A model generated the notes under the pieces. That model did no database searches and was not told where the DNA came from. It saw only the letters and a list, made by a program, of their open reading frames with translations. This document shows, in pieces, positions 1 through 12,500 of a DNA stretch of 64,000 nucleotides. The stretch is taken from positions 29,047,405-29,111,404 of the forward strand of contig OX392530.1 of the NCBI GenBank assembly GCA_947623455.1, read 5' to 3'. Within the stretch, counting starts at the first letter, position 1. Each line of letters opens with the position of its first letter. Source of the stretch: Mimachlamys varia (lineage: Eukaryota > Mollusca > Bivalvia > Pectinida > Pectinidae). The position numbers were made by a program, and so were the translations under genes.

Positions 1-1201
1 TTGTCTTCATGGAATTGTAATTTCCTCAAGAACAATTTTGTAAAGTAGTCTTAATGTGTGACCACCAAAAGCAATCATGTCAACTTCCTCTATACAACTT
101 CAAAATCATCTTTTGTCATAATGTAACAAGATGTCATTATATGTTCAATGTCTCCACTAAAAGTTGAACATGTGAGCTCTAGCCCTATGCTCAACCAATC
201 ATGCTATAGAGACGATCTCTAGCCTGTTTAATACAGCTAGTATTTACCCATCCTCAATATCCAGGGGTTATGATCACCTACACTCTCTCCACCCCTGGAA
301 TATGTCATGGCAAAACTGAAAGCACGCTCAGATAAAAAAAACCTGACCAATTGCAAGGCTGCATGCCTGACCTTTGAAGATTACAAATGAACCATGACCG
401 ACTTCAAAGCCTGTCAATTTTTACCATTATCTGACAACGAGATTCCTTTGATGTACATAAAAGGGTTGAATCAGTCTTCTTACCTTATCAGCAAGGTGGG
501 GCAATCAGAGCCTTAAGTTTTGCCCCTCGATACAGTATACCTTATTATACATTTTATGTCATCTAATGTTTCTGAATAGATTTCTGTTAATTTTATATTT
601 TACAATGAATAAAAAATATTCAGATTGTAAGTTAATAGAACGAAATCTACAAGATTTGTTGAAGAGATTTATAGAATGGTAGAAATCAGACAAATGTAAC
701 GTACCTAGGGACTTGCATAACATTGGTTTTTATAGAGCATCTTTTCCTATGCACAATGACTGCGAATTTTCTAATATGAAAGTCAATAGAAAGATGGATT
801 TTAAATTAGTTTGCTATGATCAGTTCCTCATTTTACTTTAAAGTATATTTCATGTTAAGTTAGATGTATCATTTTCTTGTGTTACCTATTTTATTTTATT
901 TTTGTTGTTAATTAATTGTAAACCTCTTCAAAGTTACAAAGTTTTGTGCACGATCCTACCTTTGATATAGAGCGCATAATTGTACGTGTCATTAGACATT
1001 TCATATTAAATATAAGCAAAAAAATTCTTCTGGTTCAGAAGGGCTCATGCTGTACATGCACTTAGTTACCAGGTATATACTTGTTCAAGTCTTATTTTAT
1101 TTATACAATGTATTTCGTGTTTTAAATTAAATGTCTTAGTATACATTTGTACCTGAAAGTGTTACTCCAACCTCTGATATGATTTTCTGAGAGGTGATTA
1201 T
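1..1201. other. Intergenic, no gene seen
   Basis: AT-rich sequence with frequent stops in all frames. No exon with credible splice sites, no recognisable repeat and no RNA gene was found. The segment could be the 3' untranslated region of a gene lying to the left, but nothing in the sequence shows this. Confidence 0.5.
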
Positions 1202-2112
1202 TAGCTCACCTGGTCCGAAGGACCGAGGTGAGCTTATGCCATACCGTGGCGTCCGTCGTCCGTCCGTCGTCTGTCAACAATTGTTTAAACGACTTCTTCT
1301 CCATAACCACTGATAGGAAATCAACCAAATTTGGCAGGAATCATCCTTAGGTGCCCAGGATCCAAAATTGTACTAATGGTGGGACTGACCCCCTAGGGGG
1401 CTGAGGGCGGGGCCAAAAAGGGTTATTTAGCTATATTGATATTAGCGACTTCTTCTCCATAACCACTGGTTGGAAATCAACCTTATTTGGCAGAAAGGAT
1501 CCTTAGGTGCCCAGGATTCAAAATTGTACTAATGGTGGGACTGACCCCCTAGGGGGTTAAGGGCGGGGCCAAAACGAGTTATTTATCTATATCATGGTTA
1601 AAGCAACTTCTTCTCCACAACCACTGATTGGAAATCAGCCTTATTTGGTAGGAAGCATCCCTAGGTGCTCAGGATTCAAAATTGTACTAATGGTGGGACT
1701 GACCCTCTAGGGGGCAGAGGGCGGGCCAAAAAGGGTTATTTAGCTATATCGTGGTTTAAGCGACTTCTTCTCAAGAACCACTGATTGGAAATCAACCTTA
1801 TTTGGCAGGAAGCATCCCTAGGTGCTCAGGATTCAAATTTTACTAATGGTGGGACTAGCTGACCCCCTAGGGGGCTGAGGAGCGGGGCCAAAAAGGTTTA
1901 TTTAGCTATATCATGGTTTTAGTGACTCACTGATGGGAAATCAGCCTTATTTGGCAGGAAGCATCCCTTGGTGCTCAGGATTCAAAATTGTACTAATGGT
2001 GGGACTGATCACCCAGAGGGCTGAGGGGCGGGGCAAGGAAGAAAATAATTTCCATGATAACCTAGATACCATTGTATCCAGGTGAGCGATACAGGCCCTC
2101 TGGGCCTCTTGT
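1202..2112 (+). mobile_element. Non-autonomous element with internal ~150-bp tandem units
   Basis: The left end carries AGCTCACCTGG followed by a GGTCC-GAA-GGACC hairpin and a GTCCGTCGTCCGTCCGTCGTC run. About five degenerate ~150-bp units follow, each with a CTTCTTCTCCATAACCACTG block and a GTGGGACTGACCCCCTAGGGGG block. The right end is CCAGGTGAGCG, a 10/11 inverted match to the left end, then the hairpin GGCCC-TCT-GGGCC and CTCTTGTA. No transposase is encoded. The same right-end design recurs in elements at 57282-58014 and 62070-63981 and, inverted, in a fragment at 24591-24640. The superfamily is unknown. Confidence 0.6.
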
Positions 2113-3362
2113 ATTAATGAAGTAATTGTTTTGTGGGCTAAGCTACAGAGATACACTTGGCCTATACACAATATCCGTTTGTCTGTTCATCTGTCTGTCT
2201 GTCTGTGCTCATTTTCATCTTCAGAGATTATCTCAGAATCCAAACAGTAACATGAAATTTGAATCGTGATTACTGTGTCAGATATAAAGTTGTGAAGTAG
2301 GGTTTGAACAGTTTTTAAGGTTGAAATAAATATCACAGTTACATAAGTTTATGTCCAAAATCAACACTTTCATTTCCAGAGATATCTCACTGTTCTCACA
2401 AAGAATAACATTTCTGAATTTTGAAAAAGTTATACAAATATGTAAAGTGTGATAAAAGGGTTGGGGAAAGTTTGATTTAATGAATGACTTTGACCAATAT
2501 TTCATGAAACAATAGTTCAATTTGTTTAACCTTTAAGAGACTTTTACAAAAAATACTGATGCTATGTGATGAATCCTTTGCATAATTTATATAATTGCTT
2601 AGTGTACTGAGTTCTGGCTTGAAGCATGCAAGTATGAAGGGCTATCAAATTTGCTCAAATTAATGACCTTGACTCACTTTAAGCTCACAGAGGTGAGACT
2701 CATAAAAACCTAGTATAAATTAATCTTTTTAGATAAATAATTATATACAAGAAGCCCAGGGTGATGTAGGATATTGGGATGAGAGCTATTATGTTTGTTG
2801 TTATGAACTTGAGTGTCTTGAAGAGTTGTAGGTTAAATTTATTGAAACCTCAAACTGCTTCTTCTGAATAACCACGAGGCCTAATTTAAAGTAATGAGGT
2901 TTGGCCGGTAACATGTTAAGATGAACCAGGTATTAATCACGGCTTGTAATCAGCAAAGACATTTCAAACTTGGATCCTCATTGTACATGTTATATAAGAT
3001 GCAAGCCTATGTTTGGAATAATAATCGCCCTGTCTTAAATTTGCCCTTTGATTGTTGGGCCAAAAGGGTGAATATTTCCAGTTTTACAGTAAAACTTCTG
3101 CTCAGTTTTGTTGGTCTGATTTTGTTCATATTTGATAGTTATTGATGGTAACTTATTTTGTCTCATAATTATAACTTATACATTTTATTGTTCTCAACAC
3201 TTGATTTTGTGGTCAAACTATGTGCAAAATAAGTAAATAAAGCATAATTACTCAGTAAAAATGTAAATATATAAGTAATGAATATTTTGCCATATGTTGT
3301 TTTGGTCCTGTAACACAAAATTCTATTACTGACAAACTTACATGAAGCCCTCTCAGGTTTTT
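2113..3362. other. Intergenic, AT-rich; decayed repeat pieces
   Basis: No gene found. At 2560-2720 there is weak similarity to the internal units of the neighbouring elements (a GGGCTATCAAATTTG / GACCTTGACTCACTTT type of sequence), so part of this stretch is probably an old element remnant. A 74-codon open frame at 2921-3145 has no homology I recognise and no splice context. Confidence 0.4.
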
Positions 3363-5263
3363 AGTCCCCCACCGGAATCCGGGGGGGACTATAGGTTTGC
3401 GTTGTGTCCGTCCGTCCGTCTGTCCGTCCGTCCTTCCGCACACTATTTGTCCGGGCTCTATCTCCCATACTATAAGACACTGGAACTTCATACTAAGTGT
3501 GTGGGTTCCCTGTTGGAAGGCGGTGTGTCGCATACAAAAACCGGGTCACTGTGACCTATATTTTGACCTCTGACCTACATTAAAGAAAAAGCTTGTCCGG
3601 GCTCTATCTCCTACACTATAAAGCACTAGAACTTAATACTTAGTAGTATTGTTCTCTGTGGGAAGGCAGTGTGTCGCGTACAAAAACCGGGTCAATGTGA
3701 CCTATATTTTGCTATTTTTTGACCTCTGACCTACATTAAAGTAAAAGTTTGTCCGGGCTCTATCTCCTACACTATAAAGGACTAGAACTTAATACTTGGT
3801 AGTATGGTTCCTTGTGGGAAGGCGGTGTGTCGCGTACCAAAACCGGGTCACTGTGACCTATATTTTGACCTCTGACCTACATTAAAGAAAAAGCTTGTCC
3901 GGGCTCTATCTCCTACACTATAAAGCACTAGAACTTAATACTTAGTAGTATTGTTCTCTGTGGGAAGGCAGTGTGTCGCGTACAAAAACCGGGTCAATGT
4001 GACCTATATTTTGCTATTTTTTGACCTCTGACCTACATTAAAGTAAAAGTTTGTCCGGGCTCTATCTCCTACACTATAAAGGACTAGAACTTAATACTTG
4101 GTAGTATGGTTCCTTGTGGGAAGGCGGTGTGTCGCGTACCAAAACCGGGTCACTGTGACCTATATTTTGACCTCTGACCTACATTAAAGAAAAAGCTTGT
4201 CCGGGCTCTATCTCCTACACTATAAAGCACTAGAACTTAATACTTAGTAGTATTGTTCTCTGTGGGAAGGCAGTGTGTCGCGTACAATAACTGGGTCAAT
4301 GTGACCTATATTTTGCTATTTTTTGACCTCTGACCTACATTAAAGTAAAAGTTTGTCCGGGCTCTATCTCCTACACTATAAAGGACTAGAACTTAATACT
4401 TGGTAGTATGGTTCCTTGTGGGAAGGCGGTGTGTCGCGTACCAAAACCGGGTCACTGTGACCTATATTTTGACCTCTGACCTACATTAAAGAAAAAGCTT
4501 GTCCGGGCTCTATCTCCTACACTATAAAGCACTAGAACTTAATACTTGGTAGTATGGTTCCCCGTGGGAAGGCGTTGTGTCGCGTACCAAAACCGGGTCA
4601 CTGTGACCTATATTTTGACCTCTGACCTACATTAAAAAAAGAAAAATTTGTCCAGGTTCTATCTCCTACACTATTAAGGATTAGAACTTTATACTTGGTA
4701 GTATAGTTCCCTGTGGGAAGGCGGTGTGTCGCGTACCAAAACTGGGTCACTGTGACCTTTATTTTGCTATATTTTGACCTCTGACCTACATTACAGTAAA
4801 AGTTTGTCGGGGCTCTATCTCCTACACTATAAAGGACTAGAACTTAATACTTGGTAGTATGGTTCCTTGTGGGAAGGCGGTGTGTCGCGTACCAAAACCG
4901 GGTCACTGTGACCTTTATTTTGCTATATTTTGACCTCTGACCTACATTAAAGTAAAAGTTTGTCCGGGCTCTATCTCCTACACTATAAAGCACTAGAACT
5001 TAATACTTGGTTGTATGGTTCCCCGTGGGAAGGCGGTGTGTCACGTACCAAAACCGGGTCACTGTGACCTATATTTTGACCTCTGACCTACATTAAAAAA
5101 AGAAAAATTTGTCCAGGTTCTATCTCCTACACTTTTAAGGATTAGAACTTTATACTTGGTAGTATAGTTCCCTGTGGGAAGGCGGTGTGTCACGGACCTT
5201 ATTGCATCTCGAGATTCACACTCATTGCTATTGGATCTCGAGATAACAACCCGGTGGGGGACT
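3363..5263 (+). mobile_element. Non-autonomous element with perfect 13-bp terminal inverted repeats and 302-bp dimeric internal repeats
   Basis: The ends are AGTCCCCCACCGG (3363-3375) and its exact complement CCGGTGGGGGACT (5251-5263). Inside the left end is a GTCCGTCCGTCCG run. The body is tandem copies of a unit containing GTCCGGGCTCTATCTCC. The copies are spaced alternately by 146 and 156 bp (starts near 3449, 3595, 3751, 3897 and so on), which gives a 302-bp dimeric period. The last units are more diverged. No protein is encoded; open frames within it are by-products of the repeat. I could not identify a convincing target-site duplication. Confidence 0.65.
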
Positions 5264-6690
5264 GTAATTCGTTGAATTATCTTGTTTAGTTTGTTATCAA
5301 TAGTAATATATATATGGCGAAGCACATTTCAGCAACCTGTTGACCTGTCATTCTAGTTCCTACACGAATTTATCAGAATAGAATACTGTAAAAAAAAAAA
5401 TCTGAACAATACCAAAAACATAATTTTACTTGCCTGGAGAATCAGGTAAATAATAAACCTATTTTGACATGATACATTCCAGTTCTAGTTTTAGTTTTAG
5501 AGAGGGGATTATTGTATGGTGTGTGTTACTTGAATGCCTAGGGTTCCATTTCCCACTCTGTATGACCACAGACTTAGATAGCTAATCTAATTTTATTATA
5601 TGACAAACTACAGTTCCTCATCTATGATTGCTTTGTCTCCCTTGTGACTTGTGTGACCTATTGTTGATATGAACATTTGGTGACTATATCCTGCAGTAAA
5701 CTTTACAGTACTGTGTATAGAGAAATCAAAACCTTTTCAATATCAATGTTTCTGGGTCATTATCTACTGAGGAGGATGATTTCTGAGACTATTTTATAAT
5801 TTGTGCCAGATTGTATGAATGGCAACCATTTATGAGATTATGAAAAAATGTAGTTTTACAGTGTATTTTAATGTTTTTATTTCTATTGATTTAATACTTT
5901 TGTAGCTAAAAATGATTTTTTTCTATTTTTTTCGAAATAATTACATATGTCCTAAGCTGAACGTGTGGTACAGTCATTTATTTTAATATCGTTAGATGTG
6001 TAGCTGTAATAAATAAGTTAAATAACACTATGTGGCAAGTTGTCAAAATCCGTGCAATATATCTTATTTCTCATCATTAGGTGCTCCAAATTTTTTTTTA
6101 TCTGCCATGTTAATTTCAAGTTTAAAATTTGATATTAAATTCAGTATTAAATAACCTTTATTATGGGGAAATGGTATTTTTTTTAAAATATATCATGTTT
6201 TTTTTATTCAAATTTTATAAATGTTACAAAAAAACATAAAATATTGGTGAATTTGTCTTTCATTAAAACAACATTTGTACTTCTAACATTGTTGTTGAAA
6301 ATTTAAATTCAAATTGCACGACGAAGTGTTGATAAGATAAGTGATAACATTTTGTATGTATATAATTAGACAATCAGCAGTCTTTATTTGAAAATATTTT
6401 TGTTCACAATGAAATGGGTACAGAAATACTATTTTTCTCATAGCAAATCAGTTACTGTGATAAAATAAATAATAATTTTTGTATTTAATGCAAAAGGGCT
6501 ATTTTTATGCGATAATAAATGAACCCTAATATGGGGAGAAATTTTAAAAGTGTTCGGATTTCTTCTGTGAAGAAAATGTTGCTTTTTCAGCTTGTTTTAT
6601 TTAGAATATTTGACAGAAAGCTTTGTTGGTAATCAAGTTTGAGAAAGAAATTGACTTAATGACAATCTTTCAAATGGCCTACATATCAAT
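5264..6690. other. Intergenic AT-rich stretch
   Basis: Very AT-rich, with long T and A runs and no open frame or exon of note. Nothing beyond low-complexity sequence is supported. Confidence 0.5.
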
Positions 6691-6896
6691 CCCCTCGCCA
6701 CTCTAACCAAATGTCAACTCTGACCCACACCACTCCAACTCTAACCAAATGTCAACTCTGACCCTCACCACTCCAACTCTAACCAAATGTCAACTCTGCC
6801 CCTCACCACTCCAACTCTAACCAAATGTCAACTCTGCCCCTCACCACTCCAACTCTAACCAAATGTCAACTCTGTCCCTCACCACTCCAACTCTAA

Positions 6897-7122
6897 CAAG
6901 GGGCAGCAGTGGCCATATGTGACTAATGTGTTCCTACATTCTACCACTAGCCCTCCCTCTCTTGGTTGCGAGTTCGAATTCCACATGGGGAGTTGCCAGG
7001 TACTGACCGTATGTCTGTGATTTTTATCCAGGTACTTCGGCTTCCTCCACCTCCAAAACCTGGCACGTCTTTGAATAACCCTGGCTGTTAATAGGACGTA
7101 AAACAAAAATAAACAAAACCAA
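6897..7122 (+). mobile_element. tRNA-derived SINE-like insertion
   Basis: This segment breaks the 43-bp array cleanly. It contains a pol III B-box-like sequence (GAGTTCGAATTCC, near 6969), a plausible but imperfect A box upstream, a unique body, and a tail ending in ATAGGACGTAAAACAAAAATAAACAAAACC. That order (tRNA-like head, body, A-rich tail) is typical of SINEs. The head does not fold as an intact tRNA, so it is not called a tRNA gene. Confidence 0.55.
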
Positions 7123-7544
7123 ATGTTACCTGAAATATCAACTCTGCTCCTCACACTCTGACTCTAAACAAATATCAACCCTTCCCCTCACCACTCTAGC
7201 TCTAACCAAATATCCACTCTGCCCCTCGACACTCCAGCTCTAACCGAATGTCAACTCTGCCCCTCGCCACTCCAACACTAATCAAATATTAACTCTGCCC
7301 TCACCACATGCACTCTAGTTTTACCCAAGCTTAAGTGTCACCGTCACTCACCTAAAAATCAATTCCGACCTTCACCACTCTGGCTTTAACCAAATATCAA
7401 CTCTGCCGCTTAACACTATGGCTCTAACCAAATATCAACTCTGACCCTTGATACTCGAAGATCAATCTAAATATCAACTACACCTCTTACCGCTACAGCT
7501 CTAACCAAATGTCAACTCAAGCGTAAAATATTTGCGTTCATAAG

Positions 7545-7690
7545 GGTGGCGAAAAGCTTGAGCTGCAGGGAAGTCTAACGAAGCCAAGTGTCGTGGGTTC
7601 GAGTTCCAGCGACGACACTCATTATTTCTCATCCTATTACACACGTATCTATGCGTCTTAATGAGTGACATTAAGACTACCTTCAACTAT
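7545..7690 (+). mobile_element. Possible SINE head fragment
   Basis: A B-box-like GGGTTCGAGTTCC near 7600 sits in a segment unlike the surrounding array. The arms around it do not form a cloverleaf, so this is at best a fragment of a pol III-derived repeat. Confidence 0.3.
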
Positions 7691-9485
7691 TTTGAGATGA
7701 TGGCATGTTGGTACGGTGCTTCTAAATTAAAAGTGACAGCAGAGGCTAGTATTGAAGGATAAAGACATCAACGGTGTCCCTCAATAACCCGGATATTTCT
7801 TAAATGTACGTACCGGATATGTTCAAATCAGCTCAACATTGAAGCTCCAACCAAATGTCGCCTCAAATATCAACTCCGCCCCTCGCCCCTTCATATCTAA
7901 CAATCAACTGCAGATCTCGCCAAATATCGCTTCAAATATCTGTTTATCCCCTCACCACCCCTTCACCATCCCCTCACCACTCCGGCTCTAGGAAATGTCG
8001 CCCAAAATATCAGCTTCGCCCCTCACCACGCCAACTCTTAACAGAGAGACAACTCCGACTCTAACAAAATATCGCCTCAAATATAAATTACATCCCTCAC
8101 TACTCCGGTTCACCTCAAGTATCTCTAAATCTACATCTATGTCGCAAAAACCACCTTCAACTATTTGAAGATCATGCCAGGTGCTGGTGAAGTGACAAGA
8201 GAGACTTGGCATTGGAAAGATCGTGACATCAACTTCGTCCCTCACCATTCCAGGTATGCTTAAATGCCATTCCTATATGTAATATCAACTCTGCCCCTCA
8301 AAACTCAAGAAATACGTAAATATCATTCCTACATGTAATATCAACTCTGCCCCTCAAAACTCAAGAAATACGTAATATCATTCCAAATGTCAACCCCACC
8401 CCTTACCACTTCTGATATATTTTAAATGTCAACCCCACCCCTTACTTCTCCTGATATATTTTAAATGTCATTCAAAATGTCAACCCCACCCCTTACTTCT
8501 CCTGATATATTTTAAATGTCATTCCAAATTTCAACCCCACCCCTTACCACTCCAGATATATTTTAAATGTCATTTCAAATGTCAACCCCACCCCTTACCA
8601 CTCCAGATATATTTTAAATGTCATTTCAAATGTCAACCCCACCCCTTACCACTCCAGATATATTTTAAATGTCATTTCAAATGTCAACCCCACCCCTTAC
8701 CACTCCAGATATATTTTAAATGTCATTACAAATTTCAACCCCACCCCTTACCACTCCAGATATATTTTAAATGTCATTTCAAATGTCAACCCCACCCCTT
8801 ACCACTCCAGATATATTTTAATTGTCATTTCAAATGTCAACCCCACCCCTTACTACTCCAGGTATGTTTTAAATGTCATTTCAAATATCAACTCCGCCCC
8901 TCAAAACTCAAGATATACGTAAATATCATTCCTAATATCAACTCCGCCCTTCAAAACTCAAGATATACGTTAATGTCATTCCAAAACTCAAAACTCAAGA
9001 TATACGTTAATGTCATTCCAAAACTCAAAACTCAAGATATGTACGTAAAAATCATTCCAAATAGTTTTAATAGTATAATCAAACGTCATTCCAAAGATTA
9101 ACTCCGCCTCACACTAACACTGATATATCTAAACGCCATTCCACCCGACAATAATACGGCTCTAACAAAATGTCATCCCAAATATTACCCTCATCCCTTA
9201 TAATTAGACATTAGCCTGAATTCCATCCTAAATATCAATCACATTTCTCATCACTCCTGCTGTTACCAAATATCACCTTCAATGTCACCCCGAACTTTTG
9301 GAAGCATGCTAACTTTATTAAAAGCGTTCCCTGTTCATCAATTTAATAGCAGGCATCCCATTCTGATGTCGCCAAAGGTACATTAGCTAAGCAATCGGGT
9401 GCGTTGCGTTATTTCAAATAGGTAGAAGACGGATGTTACCATATAAAGCGTGGCACCGACATGCACAATATCACAACATGTATTA

Positions 9486-9577
9486 TGACGTCATAGCGTC
9501 ATCACGTGCTCTTTAGCATTATGACGTCATCGCTGATTTGCTTCACAACCAGATTGTATTAGTGGCTATATATATAT
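9486..9577 (+). promoter_or_regulatory. Inducible-type promoter: two CREs, E-box and TATA box
   Basis: Two perfect palindromic cAMP-response elements, TGACGTCA, lie at 9486-9493 and 9522-9529. A perfect E-box, CACGTG, lies between them at 9503-9508. A TATA box (CTATATATATAT) follows at about 9564-9575. A start site 25-30 bp further on would begin a short leader ending at the splice donor after 9655. CREs bind CREB/ATF proteins and CACGTG binds bHLH factors; which factors act here is inference. The block sits directly upstream of the six-exon gene at 9.6-17.2 kb and agrees with its direction. Confidence 0.6.
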
Positions 9578-9594
9578 TGTCAGACTTTCTGCTC

Positions 9595-12500
9595 ACATTG
9601 TCTGCAGTGTCAGAACCCGAACCGACCAAACAAAAATATTGTATATAGTTATAAGGTAAGTACGGCACCATATTGTTTTATCTTTATCTTTTTAACACGT
9701 GAAACACTAAGTTAACTTCATAAAACTCTCGCCCGATTCGTTATATATATATGAACATGTTCCATCACTCTTTCTTGTTCGTTGTTTAGATTCAGCAAGG
9801 AGAATTGTAAAATGGCTGATGAATGGAAGGAAACACGCATGTTTTTGGAAAATGTAACAAGGCCTTTTGAGATAACTTTAGACAGTGGTGAGTTGGGACA
9901 TTTACAAATACAGTGAAACAATAAGCAACTGATCTTATATAACTCATATTTCAGCAGGAATCATTAATAACGAATCATTGATAATGATTTACGATGTTTA
10001 TTTTGACGAAAAAACATAAAAAAGGTAAACATATGTTTTCATGCAATATTACAGCTTGAGTGATACTTTTTTTTCATAATTTATAATTTTGATAAAGGAC
10101 CGTTCAAACCTAGGGACGTTACGGTTCTCAACAGTATCGTACATAGTAACGGACAAAGTAGAACGTTTAACTAGCGTTAGACATTTTAGCACCATAAATT
10201 AGAGTTTGTGTCTCTGCAAGTTCCGTTTGAAAACTATTATATTAATTTTTTAATTAACAATGTTGAGTATCTGTCAGGGAATACATTAATTTAATTTGTA
10301 AATGGATAAATTGTTCTAAATTTTGTAAATGAATACATTTGTAAACGAATACATTGTTATATTTTGTAAAGGACCACACATTGTTATATTTTGTACAGGA
10401 CCACACATTGTTATATTTTGTACAGGCCCACACATTGTTATATTTTGTACAGGCCCACACATTGTTATATTTTGTACGGGCCCACACATTGTTATATTAT
10501 GTAAAGGACCACACATTGTTATATTTTGTAAAGGACCACACATTGTTATATTTTGTACAGGCCCACACATTGTTATATTTTGTACAGGCCCACACATTGT
10601 TATATTTTGTACGGGCCCACACATTGTTATATTATGTAAAGGACCACACATTGTTATATTTTGTACAGGACCACACATTGTTATATTTTGTACAGGCCCA
10701 CACATTGTTATATTTTGTACAGGCCCACACATTATTATATTTTGTACGGGCCCACACATTGTTATATTATGTAAAGGACCACACATTGTTATATTTTGTA
10801 AAGGACCACACATTGTTATATTTTGTACAGGTCCACACATTGTTATATTTTGTACAGGCCCACACATTGTTATATTTTGTACGGGCCCACACATTGTTAT
10901 ATTATGTAAAGGACCACACATTGTTATATTTTGTAAAGGACCACACATTGTTATATTTTGTACAGGTCCACACATTGTTATATTTTGTAAAGGCCCACAC
11001 ATTGTTATATTATGTAAAGGACCACACATTGTTATATTTTGTAAAGGACCACACATTGTTATATTTTGTACAGGTCCACACATTGTTATATTTTGTACAG
11101 GCCCACACATTGTTATATTTTGTACAGGCCCACACATTGTTATATTTTGTACGGGCCCACACATTGTTATATTATGTAAAGGCCCACACATTGTTATATT
11201 ATGTAAGGCTCAAACATTGGTTTATTTTTTAGCTGAATATCTTGAGAGAACCGGACGAAAATATGTTAGACGAGTTCCTCGTGTTATAAAGCGCAGCGCA
11301 CCACCTGGTAAATATAATATCCTCGCACCATCCTCATCGCAGGGTTTGGATTAGAAGATCAGCTTTTGGTGAAAATCGTACCCTTCTTGATTAAATGTAT
11401 AGACTTTGTAAAAAAGAAAATTTTGCCAAAAGTTTATCTTAATTCCTAAAATGTTAAAAAGTTTTCTGAACACACTGGTTTATGACCAAATATATACAAA
11501 GCATAACAAAGATACACGTACGAGTTGGAGGCCCAATATACGTAACTTTTGGCAAAACTTGAGGCAAAAAGCAAGACTAATAAAGTTTTTTTTTTATTTA
11601 TAGACTTTGTTAAGATTAACTGCTTGATATCAGCAATATTCAACATGAATTCTTACGGAGTTACCGGTACAGCAGCAGTTGACACTCGGTATTTGTAAAC
11701 ACGCGTCCATTTTGAACTGTCTTCTAACTTCGGTTTATTGTTGAAGTGGGCCCCACCTGAATTATTTTCAATTCCTTGGTTTTTTCTGTCAAGAGTTTCT
11801 TGTTAGTTACCGCTCAGGTTTATTTCGTTTTGTGCTTATTTTTGCATGATTATCAACTGGATTTTTTTTCAGAATTTTTCAGAATTACAAAAAAAATCCT
11901 GAAGTTACGTATATTGGGCTTTAAAGGCCCAATATACGAAACTTCAGGGAAATTTTCGTGATTCTAAAAAATTCTAAAAAAAAATCCAGTTGATAACTAG
12001 GCAAAAATAAGCCTAAACGAAGTAAGCCTGAGCGGTAACTAACAAGAAATTCTGGACAAAAAAATCCAAAGAATTGAAAATACTTCAGGTGGGGCCCACT
12101 TCAACAACAAACCGAAGGTAGAAGACAGTTCGAAATGGACGCGTGTTTACAAATAGCTTGTTTCACCTGCCGCTGTACCAGTAACCGTGAAAGAATTCAT
12201 CTTGAATATTGCTGATATCAGTTAATCTTAACTAAAACTATAAACATAATAAGTTATTAGGCTTGATTTTCGCTACAAGTTTTTCCGAAAGTTACGTATA
12301 TTGGGCCTTAAATGGATGCTTGGTAGAAATAAACGAGCAAAAATTGTTATCTGGTACAAAATCATGGGTTATAGTAAAAATCTATAAAAGATACGACGGT
12401 ACAGATACTTGCTGTACACATACACGGGTAAATAAATAATACATACAAATATACACGTACAGGCTAATAGATGCTTACTAGAGATAAATCACGAATACAT

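Larger units (their letters stand above)
6690..9290. repeat. Large degenerate tandem array (43- to 60-bp related units)
   Basis: The array opens with clean copies of a ~43-bp unit (CCAACTCTAACCAAATGTCAACTCTG, then a CCCCTCACCACT spacer) at 6690-6895. It then continues as diverged relatives to about 8360. A second homogeneous block follows at 8390-8880 with a ~60-bp unit (CCACCCCTTACCACTCCAGATATATTTTAAATGTCATTTCAAATGTCAAC, split here by variants). Beyond that it decays to about 9290. All sub-blocks share the AAATGTCAACnCnnCCCC theme, so I read it as one old array with local re-expansion. A SINE-like insertion interrupts it at about 6897-7122. Confidence 0.7.

Noticed and set aside
7545..7625. 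tRNA gene suggested by GGGTTCGAGTTCC
   Set aside because: No acceptor stem or D and anticodon arms can be paired. It is more likely a SINE fragment.
10316..11354. Overlapping open frames of about 290-340 codons on both strands
   Set aside because: By-product of a 27-bp stop-free repeat. Only the last part overlaps a plausible exon.
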